From positions 14,743,871 to 14,807,870 of the forward strand of contig OW804096.1 of NCBI GenBank assembly GCA_942159475.1: a stretch of DNA of 64,000 nt, read 5' to 3'. The stretch comes from Sthenelais limicola (taxonomy: Eukaryota; Annelida; Polychaeta; Phyllodocida; Sigalionidae). Positions 36,021-47,235 of the stretch are shown here, in pieces; position 1 is the stretch's first letter, and each line of letters opens with the position of its first letter. The translations under genes were made by a program, and so were the position numbers. The notes under the pieces are model-generated. The model was not told where the DNA came from. It did not search any database and worked only from the letters and a program-made list of their open reading frames with translations.

Positions 36021-37868
36021 GCAGATCCTGTAAATGAAAAGAAATTTCTGATTTCATATTTTACAATTTTTCTCTCTCAAAATTTAATTCATACTGGATA
36101 GACTTATTTCCTTACCAATGAAGTGGTTTATTATTGAAGATGGGGACGGGGAGGGGATGATATTGTAGTGGTATGAAAGTACCTTAAGCCAAATGTCGGA
36201 CTTGGGCTTCCTAGTAGGGCATTATTAATACATAATTTTATATGTAAACATCCCCTTTTAATAATTAATATTTCAATAAGCGATTTTCCTACTTTTTCTT
36301 GCAGAAATACCGTTCTTAGAATCAAGTTAACATATTGTTAAAGAGTTGTAGCTGCAGCATCAATAATTCTAAAAAAAAACATGACATCTGACCTTATATG
36401 TCTTAGCCTCAGGGCTTGGCAACAACTATGTAATGGAAGAGATGTAGCCAGAAGTTGCAGAAGGTAGTGAGGTATACTGCTCTCTCACCTTCAACAGCAG
36501 AATCCCAGAACAGTCACCGTTATGTACCCCTTAGTCTTTGAGCTTGGTAGGATCTGGAAAGAAAATAATTCAGTAGTATTGTAGAAGAGAACAATGTTAC
36601 ATATTGATATGGTATTTAACATTGTCTAATTTATTTCTTATAATTACGGTAGTATATCCCCCGCTATCTCCATAGCAGGTGGTATACTGTGTGAGCTGGT
36701 TATGAATGCCCAACTAAATAAGGACATAATTGATCATGATTCTAACAGTATAGTGGATTCGGGAAACAATGTACTATTGGACCACGCAGCTCATGAAAAG
36801 TGTAATTAACCGCTCTAAATGACCCTTGTTTAGATCGTATGGAACATACATAGATGGGGGTAAGGAAGTCACCACTTCAAAGGGTGAGAGTAAACCACCC
36901 CAGCTGTATGGGACACAAGCAATGGAACAGGCCTAAGGAATACCTTGCATGTATGTAGGGGAGGGTCTAGGGGGTGGAGTTGTCTGCACTCTTCTAGAAT
37001 TATAATCCTAAGGTAATATTCATACATGTTGCGCTCTTCTAGAATTATATTCCCCATGTACCAAGCAATATTTTGGTAGTCAAATTTTCTCCCTATCATA
37101 ATTAGAACCCAAGATTATAGGTGAAGTGGTTTGGAACTATTGAACCTATTTTTGTCCATGTGTATAATAATAATAGGAGCTAACTCACTTTCATTTCTTG
37201 ATTTAAATTAAATATTTCGAAAAGCGCAGGAGCAGGTAAATAAGGATCCCAGATTAAGGATGTTTATAGAAGTTTTGTGAATGCTTCTTCCCTTTTTCCG
37301 AATTGATGTACTTGTAAATTGGAAATAAAATGGATACATACATACAAATAAAGGATCTTAGGGCCTAGAGCATCTGGTCGGAGAGTGGGGAAGTGTCATT
37401 AACTCCTGTGGGTGGGGGGGGGGGCAAAACTGGGAGGAGGTGAGAAGAGATAACTATCAGTGGCAATAAAACAGAAAGGGGTCTATTTCAAGGCCACATC
37501 TAAATGTCCGTGGTTTAAGTACTAAATATTACATGGAGGTACAAAATGATTCATAAAATGCGTGATAGAACTAATGACAATAATATTATCATAGAAATTA
37601 TGATAGAAATATGAGTGCCATAATAAATTAAATTGATTTGTTGTACAAACAACAGAATTATAACTATTTTCTCCATAGAATGCGATGTAGTTTGGGTTAT
37701 GAAGTTTGAATTCAGTTTATTTTCTTAGGAGTGAATAAAAACACACCTTGAAGTCATCTCATTTAAATCATGGAACATGACCTGCCAGTACCTCTGCTTG
37801 GACCTCTGTTTAATTCTCTATAAACTTTTCCACCCGTTCTATGTTGCTCATTGCGGTTTTCTGACGTC
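35888..37868 (-). ncRNA. possible spliced non-coding transcript, minus strand
   Basis: Minus-strand exon-like blocks: about 37868-37768 (acceptor CTTAATAG, donor TTCAAG|gtgtgt), about 36553-36490 (strong acceptor TTTTCTTTCCAG, donor TTGAAG|gtgaga), and from about 36026 (acceptor TTTTCATTTACAG). The middle block has stops in all three frames, so the transcript would be non-coding or UTR. The last block has a 43-codon open stretch (ICFYIDSTRNPVMMPCFTKI...) that does not join in phase. Confidence 0.3.
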
Positions 37869-37899
37869 CACCTATTAAGAAAATGATTCTCAGTTAATT

Positions 37900-38290
37900 G
37901 ATTATCAAAACATTTCATCTGGTCTTAAATTGTGGTAAGCTTGTGTTTTAATGTCGCCGTTATGCCATAGTGTCGGCATTATGCCATAATTATTAAAAGA
38001 TAAAGAGATCCTTTTAATTAAGCATAGTAATTGTAAAGTAATAAAAAGTAAAACTCTTTTGCCAGCCACTGTCGATTCTCTAGCCCTTGACTTCTCAGTT
38101 AATTTTGCTAGCCGAATTAAAATAATTCACCTCAATCTTACTCTAAATCCTTTTATTAATCAGGTTTAATATGGCCGAAATAAGGCAAATAATAAGAAAA
38201 ATATATCAAGCATAGGTGTAGGAATCGAAATATTTGCCCACGCCTTTCCAAACGTAGCCTGCGTTATACTGATAGTCCCTGCTATATCCA
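37900..38290 (-). repeat. array-flanking segment, inverted diverged copy of 44045-44380
   Basis: The reverse complement of this segment aligns by eye with 44045-44380. Shared phrases include ATAGCAGGGA, AATATTTC(A/G)ATTCCTA, TAACGGCGACATTA and ACACAAGCTTACC. Similarity stops exactly where the tandem array starts. Even the translated text is similar (IAGxISIxQxxFGKAxxNIS). Confidence 0.7.
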
Positions 38291-38295
38291 ACCAT

Positions 38296-40785
38296 TTATG
38301 TCTAAGTACTGAGTGGAGCCTTAGGCCACCATACCATGGTGGCCCTAGGCCCCATTCTGTACTTAGACATATATCCAACATATGGTGTCCTTAGGCCACC
38401 ACACCATGGTGGCCCTAGGCCCCACTCTGTACTTAGACATATATAAGATGTGGTGTCCTTAGGCCACCACACCATGGTGGCCCTAGGCCCCATTCTGTAC
38501 TTAGACATATATCCAACATATGGTGTCCTTAGGCCACCACACCATGGTGGCCCTAGGCCCCACTCTGTACTTAGATATATATAAGATGTGGTGTCCTTAG
38601 GCCACCACACCATGGTGGCCCTAGGCCCCATTCTGTACTTAGACATATATCCAACATATGGTGTCCTGAGGCCACCACACCATGGTGGCCCTAGGCCCCA
38701 CTCTGTACTTAGACATATATCCAACATATGGTGTCCTGAGGCCACCACACCATGGTGGCCCTAGGCCCCACTCTGTACTTAGACATATATAAGATGTGGT
38801 GTCCTTAGGCCACCACACCATGGTGGCCCTAGGCCCCACTCTGTACTTAGACATATATCCAACATATGGTGTCCTTAGGCCACCACACCATGGTGGCCCT
38901 AGGCCCCACTCTGTACTTAGACATATATAAGATGTGGTGTCCTTAGGCCACCACACCATGGTGGCCCTAGGCCCCACTCTGTACTTAGACATATATCCAA
39001 CATATGGTGTCCTTAGGCCACCACACCATGGTGGCCCTAGGCCCCACTCTGTACTTAGACATATATCCAACATATGGTGTCCTTAGGCCACCACACCATG
39101 GTGGCCCTAGGCCCCACTCTGTACTTAGACATATATCCAACATATGGTGTCCTTAGGCCACCACACCATGGTGGCCCTAGGCCCCACTCTGTACTTAGAC
39201 ATATATCCAACATATGGTGTCCTTAGGCCACCACACCATGGTGGCCCTAGGCCCCACTCTGTACTTAGACATATATAAGATGTGGTGTCCTTAGGCCACC
39301 ACACCATGGTGGCCCTAGGCCCCATTCTGTACTTAGACATATATCCAACATATGGTGTCCTTAGGCCACCACACCATGGTGGCCCTAGGCCCCACTCTGT
39401 ACTTAGACATATATCCAACATATGGTGTCCTTAGGCCACCACACCATGGTGGCCCTAGGCCCCATTCTGTACTTAGACATATATCCAACATATGGTGTCC
39501 TTAGGCCACCACACCATGGTGGCCCTAGGCCCCACTCTGTACTTAGACATATATCCAACATATGGTGTCCTTAGGCCACCACACCATGGTGGCCCTAGGC
39601 CCCACTCTGTACTTAGACATATATCCAACATATGGTGTCCTTAGGCCACCACACCATGGTGGCCCTAGGCCCCACTCTGTACTTAGACATATATCCAACA
39701 TATGGTGTCCTTAGGCCACCACACCATGGTGGCCCTAGGCCCCACTCTGTACTTAGACATATATCCAACATATGGTGTCCTTAGGCCACCACACCATGGT
39801 GGCCCTAGGCCCCACTCTGTACTTAGACATATATCCAACATATGGTGTCCTTAGGCCACCATACCATGGTGGCCCTAGGCCCCACTCTGTACTTAGACAT
39901 ATATCCAACATATGGTGTCCTTAGGCCACCATACCATGGTGGCCCTAGGCCCCACTCTGTACTTAGACATATATCCAACATATGGTGTCCTTAGGCCACC
40001 ATACCATGGTGGCCCTAGGCCCCACTCTGTACTTAGACATATATACAACATAATGGTGTCCTTAGGCCACCATACCATGGTGGCCCTAGGCCCCACTCTG
40101 TACTTAGACATATATCCAACATATGGTGTCCTTAGGCCACCATACCATGGTGGCCCTAGGCCCCACTCTGTACTTAGACATATATCCAACATAATGGTGT
40201 CCTTAGGCCACCACACCATGGTGGCCCTAGGCCCCACTCTGTACTTAGACATATATCCAACGTGTGGTGTCCTTAGGCCACCACACCATGGTGGCCCTAG
40301 GCCCCACTCTGTACTTAGACATATATCCAACATATGGTGTCCTTAGGCCACCACACCATGGTGGCCCTAGGCCCCACTCTGTACTTAGACATATATCCAA
40401 CATGTGGTGTCCTTAGGCCACCACACCATGGTGGCCCTAGGCCCCACTCTGTACTTAGACATATATCCAACATGTGGTGTCCTTAGGCCACCACACCATG
40501 GTGGCCCTAGGCCCCACTCTGTACTTAGACATATATCCAACATGTGGTGTGCTTAGGCCACCATACCATGGTGGCCCTAGGCCCTACTCAGTACTTAGAC
40601 ATATATAAGATGTGGTGTCCTTAGGCCACCACACCATGGTGGCCCTAGGCCCCACTCTATACTTAGACATATATCCAACATGTGGTGTCCTTAGGCCACG
40701 ACACCATGGTGGCCCTAGGCCCTACTCAGTACTTAGACATATACAACATATGGTGTCCTTAGGCCATATATGTGTCTAAGTAGAG
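38296..40785 (-). repeat. 68/70-bp tandem array, left arm (about 35 units)
   Basis: The 70-bp unit begins GTACTTAGACATATATCCAA and runs through GGTGTCCTTAGGCCACCA, CACCATGGTGGCCCTAGG and CCCCACTCT. A 68-bp variant replaces CCAACATATG with AAGATGTG. Unit identity is very high, with only scattered substitutions. Each unit can form a hairpin (GGCCACC-7 nt-GGTGGCC). Short inverted fragments of the unit (TATGTCTAAGTA) sit at both array edges. ORFs up to 149 codons arise from the repeat. The orientation is opposite to the arm at 41392. Confidence 0.95.
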
Positions 40786-41391
40786 TGTAAAGAATTGCAA
40801 TTCTTGCGAGCGGAATTTACCCATAGAGTGGCCGTCCCCCCCCTCCCCCTCTTCCCCCCCTCCCCTCCGCCTGGGCCTCGACCGCCATGCGGGACCTGGG
40901 TGGAGCGGGGGAGAGCGGGGCACTGGACGTCTGTTGTTATGTGTCTACCTGTTTGATTGTCTTAGCAACCGAAATAGCATCGCCAATTGTTCTCCGGCGT
41001 GACTCTCATTACGGGGTGGGGGGAAGGGACTGGGAGAGGGAGGGGACGCTACATGCTTGGGTCAGGGATAATGGGAGGGGAGGGGGGGTTGAGGGCAAGG
41101 GATCCTCCGCGCAGGCGCACAGCGCATGACCTTGGCGTGGGAGAGCGCTGGGGGTCATGATCATGTGGAGGAGGATCCCCCTCAGCCAATCATAAGGGTG
41201 GATCGCCGGGAGCGCACTTTGCTATACCCATTTGATGCTAATGAATAATTAACGTGTGACTATAAATAAAGAGGACAGAGTAAGCTTGGACACACCCTGC
41301 TGCCTGGCCGAAGACTACTATCATCCGACTTCTCTGACTTCATCATTTTACATACCGAATCTCTGGGCAAATTGCCATTGCATTCTCACAA
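40786..41391 (+). promoter_or_regulatory. GC-rich, promoter-like spacer between the inverted arrays
   Basis: About 600 bp of GC-rich sequence in an AT-rich region. On the + strand it has NRF1-like GCGCAGGCGCACAGCGCATG (about 41110-41129), CCAAT (41186-41190), octamer-like ATGCTAAT (about 41236-41243) and TATAAATA (41261-41268) in promoter order, pointing into the right array. AATAAA overlaps the TATA region, so an LTR remnant is an alternative. The predicted 80-residue ORF has no family features. The C/G runs at 40836-40900 look like simple repeat. Confidence 0.45.
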
Positions 41392-42761
41392 GAGAGTGGG
41401 GCCTAGGGCCACCATGGTCTGGTGGCCTAAGGACACCATATGTTGGATATATGTCTAAGTAAAGAGTGGGGCCTGGGGCCACCATGGTATGGTGGCCTAA
41501 GCACACCACATGTTGGATATATGTCTAAGTACAGAATGGGGCCTGGGGCCACCATGGTATGGTGGCCTAAGGACACCGCATGTTGAATATATGTCTAAGT
41601 ACAGCATGTTGGATATATGTCTAAGTACAGAGTGGGGCCTGGGGCCACCATGGTATGGTGGCCTAAGGACACCGCATGTTGAATATATGTCTAAGTACAG
41701 AGTGGGGCCTAGGGCCACCATGGTATGGTGGCCTAAGGACACCACATGTTGGATATATGTCTAAGTACAGAATGGGGCCTGGGGCCACCATGGTATGGTG
41801 GCCTAAGGACACCGCATGTTGAATATATGTCTAAGTACAGAGTGGAGCCTGGGGCCACCATGGTATGGTGGCCTAAGGACACCGCATGTTGGATATATGT
41901 CTAAGTACAGAGTGGGGCCTGGTTTGTGGTGGCCTCGGAACACCAGATCTTATATATGTCTAAGTATAGAATGGGGCCTAGGGCCACCATGGTGTGGTGG
42001 CCTAAGGACACCACATGTTGGATATATGTCTAAGTACAGAGTGGGGCCTGGTTTGTGGTGGCCTCAGAACACCACATCTTATATATATATGTCTAAGTAC
42101 AGAGTAGGGCCTAGGGCCACCATGGTGTGGTGGCCTAAGGACACCACATGTTGGATATATGTCTAAGTACAGAGTGGGGCCTAGGGCCACCATGGTGTGG
42201 TGGCCTCAGGACACCATATGTTGGATATATGTCTAAGTACAGAATGGGGCCTGGGGCCACCATGGTGTGGTGGCCTAAGGACACCATATGTTGGATATAT
42301 GTCTAAGTACAGAATGGGGCCTAGGGCCACCATGGTGTGGTGGCCTAAGGACACCACATCTTATATATGTCTAAGTATAGAGTGGGGCCTAGGGCCACCA
42401 TGGTGTGGTGGCCTAAGGACACCACATCTTATATATGTCTAAGTATAGAGTGGGGCCTAGGGCCACCATGGTGTGGTGGCCTAAGGACACCACATCTTAT
42501 ATATGTCTAAGTACAGAGTGGGGCCTAGGGCCACCATGGTGTGGTGGCCTAAGGACACCACACGTTGGATATATGTCTAAGTACAGAGTGGGGCCTAGGG
42601 CCACCATGGTGTGGTGGCCTAAGGACACCATATGTTGGATATATGTCTAAGTACAGAGTGGGGCCTAGGGCCACCATGGTATGGTGGCCTAAGGACACCA
42701 CACGTTGGATATATGTCTAAGTACAGAGTGGGGCCTAGGGCCACCATGGTGTGGTGGCCTA
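41392..42761 (+). repeat. 68/70-bp tandem array, right arm (about 20 units)
   Basis: Same unit as the left arm, now in + orientation (TGTCTAAGTACAGAGTGGGG, GGGCCACCATGGTGTGGTGG). It is more variable than the left arm: some units are truncated (41600, 41910-41940, 42040-42080) and GGGGCCTGGTTTGTGGTGG variants occur. It ends at 42761 inside a unit where the TIR element is inserted. Confidence 0.95.
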
Positions 42762-42975
42762 CCCAGGTAACAATCCACGTTAAATCAACATTGATTCACG
42801 TCAATCAAAGGTCAATTAATTAACGTCAACAGTTTGATGTTAATTTAACCTCAATTTCACGTTATTCTTGTTAGCGTTAACATATTTACCTCAATTTAAC
42901 ATTAACTGAACGTGAATTTTCTTAACATTAACTTCTTAACGTTAAGTCAATGGTGACTTAACATTAACACTTTTT

Positions 42976-43375
42976 ACGTCAATCTTTTAACATTAACTTA
43001 CTGATAAATCAACGTTGATATTTTTTACGTCAATCTTTTAACATTAACTTACTGGTAAATCAACATCAATATTTTTTACCTCAATCTTTTAACATTAACT
43101 TACTCATAAATCAACATCAATATTTTTTACCTCAATCTTTAAACATTAACTTACTCATAAATCAATGTCAATATTTTTTACCTCAATCTTTTAACATTAA
43201 CTTACTCATAAATCAACATCAATATTTTTTACCTCAATCTTTAAACATTAACTTACTCATAAATCAATGTCAATATTTCTGACGTCAATATATCAGCATT
43301 AACTTACTGTTAAATCAACATCGATATTTTTGCGTCAATCTTTTAACATTTAATTACTGGTAAATGAACGTTGAT
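42976..43375 (+). repeat. 51-bp tandem repeat inside the TIR element
   Basis: About seven to eight copies of a 51-bp unit around ACGTCAATCTTTTAACATTA and ACTTACTGATAAATCAAC. Spacing was measured directly (42976, 43027, 43078). Copies vary between ACGTC and ACCTC starts. Confidence 0.85.
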
Positions 43376-44044
43376 AGTTCCACCCAGACCCCTCTTACAA
43401 CATGGTATGGTCGTCGTCATTAGTCCCCATTAATAATTATGTTTCCTGTATGTCTTACTTATATACTTGCGGGAGATGATTTTCCGCAGAATTGCTCATA
43501 TCTTAGGGTAGAATAATTTTTTTATTTACTCTAAGCTATAATTTCTTTAGAGAATAATCTTCTTGACAACTTTGAATGTTCTTTTGATTGACTAGTATGC
43601 TTACTATGCCTAGATCCATGTAGATCTTTTTTGATCATATGGATATCTTATAGACTGAAGGGAATATTACCATTTTGATCTTTAACCATCATGAACAAGC
43701 ATATTAAAGTCTCAAATAGACGAAGAGTTCTGAGTAAGGCCATCTTGTACTGAACTTAATCAAGTGCAAATACTGAGCGGTTACAATTTGGTGCAAACTG
43801 ATGAGTCACATGGTGGACATCTCCCTCCAGAGGAATATGACATTAGACTTGCTCTGTATATTAGGGTCATTTCATTTCATCTCTTGAATCGTAATTGTAA
43901 TAAGAAGGATGGTTTAACGTTAAATAATTATAGACCGGTGATGTTTAGGCCTATACATATGTGTTATTCTCCCAAATGGGCAGCATTTGATTTCAGGTGG
44001 CTAATTTTTTGGGAAAAATTGAAATTTGTCGAATCCGTCCAATC

Positions 44045-44380
44045 ATTGGCGTACATATAGCAGGGAATATCACTATAATGCAGACAAAGTTTGGGAAGGC
44101 TGAGCCAAATATTTCAATTCCTAAACCTATGCCTCAAATATCTTCATTTTTGCCTATTTTTCGCCTTATTTCAGTCATATTAATCCTGATTCGTCAAATG
44201 ATTTAGTGTTGAAAAGTTCGAGCTAGAGAATTGATGTAGCCCGGCATGAGGGCCTGGTCCTGACCAGAAGTTTAACTATCTGTATTAACATACTATTATT
44301 GTGTTTAAAAAGGAGGACTATGGTGTAACGGCGACATTACTACACAAGCTTACCTCAATATAAATCATCTGTATTTAATC
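44045..44380 (+). repeat. copy of the array-flanking segment inside the TIR element
   Basis: Diverged inverted counterpart of 37900-38290, without the adjoining array. It shows that the element interior contains, or captured, a relative of the DNA next to the array. Confidence 0.65.
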
Positions 44381-45699
44381 ATATTTATATTTTTCATCAA
44401 ATTCAAGCAGCCCTAAAGGATTATTAGGAAGGTCGAAATAACATGAAAATGTTTTTTAGAACCTAAAATATTCCCATGCCAGTTCAACGAATTTTGTGTG
44501 AGCTAAGGTTTCAGAGATGTTGTGGGCTAATAACCTTTCTTTTTATCTATCTATACATACGTATCCATCTTCCCTCCACAAAAACCTAAATACAATTTGA
44601 TATTAATCTTTACTCTTGGGGTATTTGATTGTGTTGAAGTCAATACATGTCATAACGGCGATACAAATATTCCAAAATGATATTTTCCATGTCTAGATCA
44701 GTGTAAATTAGTGATTGCATAAATAATGTGTTTTTACATAATAATGAACCAGTGTGCGTGTGTAGAAACAATTCTCTGAAATAGTTGATATAAAAGGCCC
44801 TGGGCAAGACCAGTTTTGTATGTCTCTTTCCCGCCTATTCCTCCAAATGCGCGACAGATCCGGGTCTGGTAACCACAGAACTTCCTGTAGTATTAGGCTA
44901 CACGTGTGTTGCTTTGGAAGATTTCCCTCACTCATCTAGTATTATTTTACTGGATTAACAAGTTCAAGATTCTTTCACGGTCTAGGAAGTTAAGAATGTT
45001 TAATCATTCTCCAAGGTAAGAACATCTGTATTAAGTTCCATGGAATGCAGTTTTTTAATTGAAGAGTAGCATTTAGGGTAGGGAGTACCTTTTCGGGAAG
45101 CGGGACTGGGGTGTATTTTAGGTCGAGATTAAGATTTAAAAGGGCCTACAGGATTCGGGAAAGGGGTTCAGAGACAGATTTAGTTTTCCAGGTAGGGATT
45201 GCAATTTTTAAAACCTGTGGGATTAGGCGCCGGCAGCCAGCGAATTTAGCAGCTAGAATTACCCTGATCACCGCCTAGAATTGTCCCAAATATCAACCTA
45301 TACATTGACATAGCCATAATGACTTACAGACATATCATTTCCAACTGAATTTTGGTCTCATTTCTTGTCATTTCGAACAACAAAATAATGTATAATTACT
45401 ACATGTGTTTCGTGGAAAGAGGTTAACTTAATGCAATAATAATAATGTTAAATGACTTCATATAGGTAGCCCACCATACTGATGATGAGAATATTCCCAC
45501 AGACAAAGCAAGAATTAAATAAAACAAGACGTAGTTGAAGTTTGATATTTGTAGAAAAGATTGTCACTAGAACAGGGGATGCATGTTTCTATCCCTATTA
45601 TAAGATAGTTTGCAATATCTATACTTTGTGTTAACATATCTATATGGTGGTATCATTGATGACATGTCCCACAATTCACAATAATTTCCAATATCTCCT

Positions 45700-45841
45700 T
45701 GTTTTTCTACAGACTTATACTACAAGAGATATGCAAATGCTGATTCAGAATTCTCAGAGAACATGCAGATACTATTCATGTCGGCCCTCGTTTTGGCACA
45801 TGATTAAGAAACAAGAACAAGAAAGTGAATTGATGAACTGA
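45700..45841 (+). other. exon-like block inside the TIR element
   Basis: A good acceptor (CCTTGTTTTTCTACAG) precedes an open frame TYTTRDMQMLIQNSQRTCRY...KKQEQESELMN and a stop at 45839-45841. It could be a captured terminal exon. No partner exon or family was recognised. Confidence 0.25.
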
Positions 45842-46269
45842 TGATAACGTTAATAAAACATATGGAATATTATCCCCATTTAATCCATGGTTTGCCCAAT
45901 TTTCAGTTTTAAATGTGCATCAAACTAGAGTCAATATATACCCATTAAGTTAACGGTGATAAGAATCACCCATATTTAACGTTAAATATCCATACAGAAT
46001 TTGGCATTAATTTAACATCAATCTTAACATTAATCTTAACGTGAAAATTGACGTTGGTATGAACGTTAATATTAACATTAATATTACGTTAATGCTACCG
46101 TTAATATTCATGTTAATATTAATGTTAATATTAACGTTAATGTTAACGTTAAATTTGCGCAAAATTGAGTCCACACATTCACGTATATATTAACGTAAAC
46201 CATTGACGTAAATTTGCTCTATATATTGACGTGAATTGCCGTTAAGTTAACCTCAATTTGTTACCTGGG

Positions 46270-46625
46270 TAAGGACACCACACGTTGGATATATGTCTAA
46301 GTACAGAGTGGGGCCTAGGGCCACCATGGTGTGGTGGCCTAAGGACACCATATGTTGGATATATGTCTAAGTACAGAGTGGGGCCTAGGGCCACCATGGT
46401 ATGGTGGCCTAAGGACACCACACGTTGGATATATGTCTAAGTACAGAGTGGGGCCTAGGGCCACCATGGTATGGTGGCCTCAGGACACCATATGTTGGAT
46501 ATATGTCTAAGTACAGAGTGGGGCCTAGGGCCACCATGGTGTGGTGGCCTAAGGACACCACATCTTATATATGTCTAAGTACAGAGTGGGGCCTAGGGCC
46601 ACCATGGTGTGGTGGCCTAAGGACA
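46270..46625 (+). repeat. 68/70-bp tandem array, remainder of right arm
   Basis: About five units continue the same unit, phase and orientation as 41392-42761 after the TIR insertion. The array ends at GTGGCCTAAGGAC followed by unrelated AAAGAAATTCC. Confidence 0.95.
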
Positions 46626-47235
46626 AAGAAATTCCTTATTTTTGGTTCTTTGCCTCATTATATTGGCTTAGCTCTAAAATCGGTACCATTTAATCAGGAT
46701 TATATCGATGAAGCTCTTGAGAATAATGTGGAGGTCAGTTATGTTAGGTCACAATATTTTTATGTTTTGTCTAACATCGGATCTTTCATTCAGGTCAAAA
46801 TAATTAAACATCGAAATAATCATTTGTGTGATACAATATCTGAAAAAAAGTATAACAATATTTTCGATGTTTAGGGTCATCTTAGTAGTAAAAAAATCTT
46901 ATTCTATTTCTAATATATGGTCAATTCTATTTTTTATGAAGGGTTCACTTCATGCTTGGCATCAATGTCCAGGCGATTTTAACCTCAATATGTAAACACA
47001 CACATCTGAGATTAAAAAGGAATTTATATCCGAATAAATAATGGTTCCCTCATGAGATAAAATTAAGTATTTGGATTAGAATCTACTCCTTCTTCCCAAT
47101 GAAAATTTCATTGGTTTGGCACTACATGGTTTCGCTAATAATACATTGTCAGGCCACTGGTATCACTAGTGATGTCAATGGGGGATAACATGAATGGATG
47201 AAAGTTCAACCGATCTCTGTTTCCGAGAAAATAAA

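Larger units (their letters stand above)
42762..46269. mobile_element. 3,508-bp TIR element inserted in the array, TA target duplication
   Basis: Perfect 12-bp TIRs CCCAGGTAACAA / TTGTTACCTGGG lie between TA (42760-42761) and TA (46270-46271). Removing the element and one TA restores the array unit GGTGGCCTAAGGACACC. Subterminal regions on both sides are packed with ACGTTAA / ACGTCAAT words. It has no recognisable transposase, so it is non-autonomous. The interior includes a 51-bp tandem repeat, a segment homologous to the array flank, and exon-like sequence. TA duplication suggests a Tc1/mariner-like or other TA-specific superfamily. Confidence 0.85.

Noticed and set aside
38166..40346. Several 100-150-codon ORFs with WGLGPPWCGGLRTP repeats
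   Set aside because: Pure products of the 68/70-bp array on both strands; no evidence of translation, so not called as genes.
40887..41129. 80-codon ORF in the array spacer
   Set aside because: GC-rich sequence opens frames by chance; no domain, and it lies upstream of the predicted TATA box.
38296..42761. CRISPR-like array
   Set aside because: Units are contiguous without unique spacers and the genome is eukaryotic.
43764..44206. ORFs of 69-98 codons inside the TIR element as a transposase
   Set aside because: No DDE/D or DNA-binding motif; part of this region is a copy of non-coding array flank.
46425..46874. 149-codon ORF crossing the array end
   Set aside because: The first half is array and the second half has no recognised family; a chance fusion.
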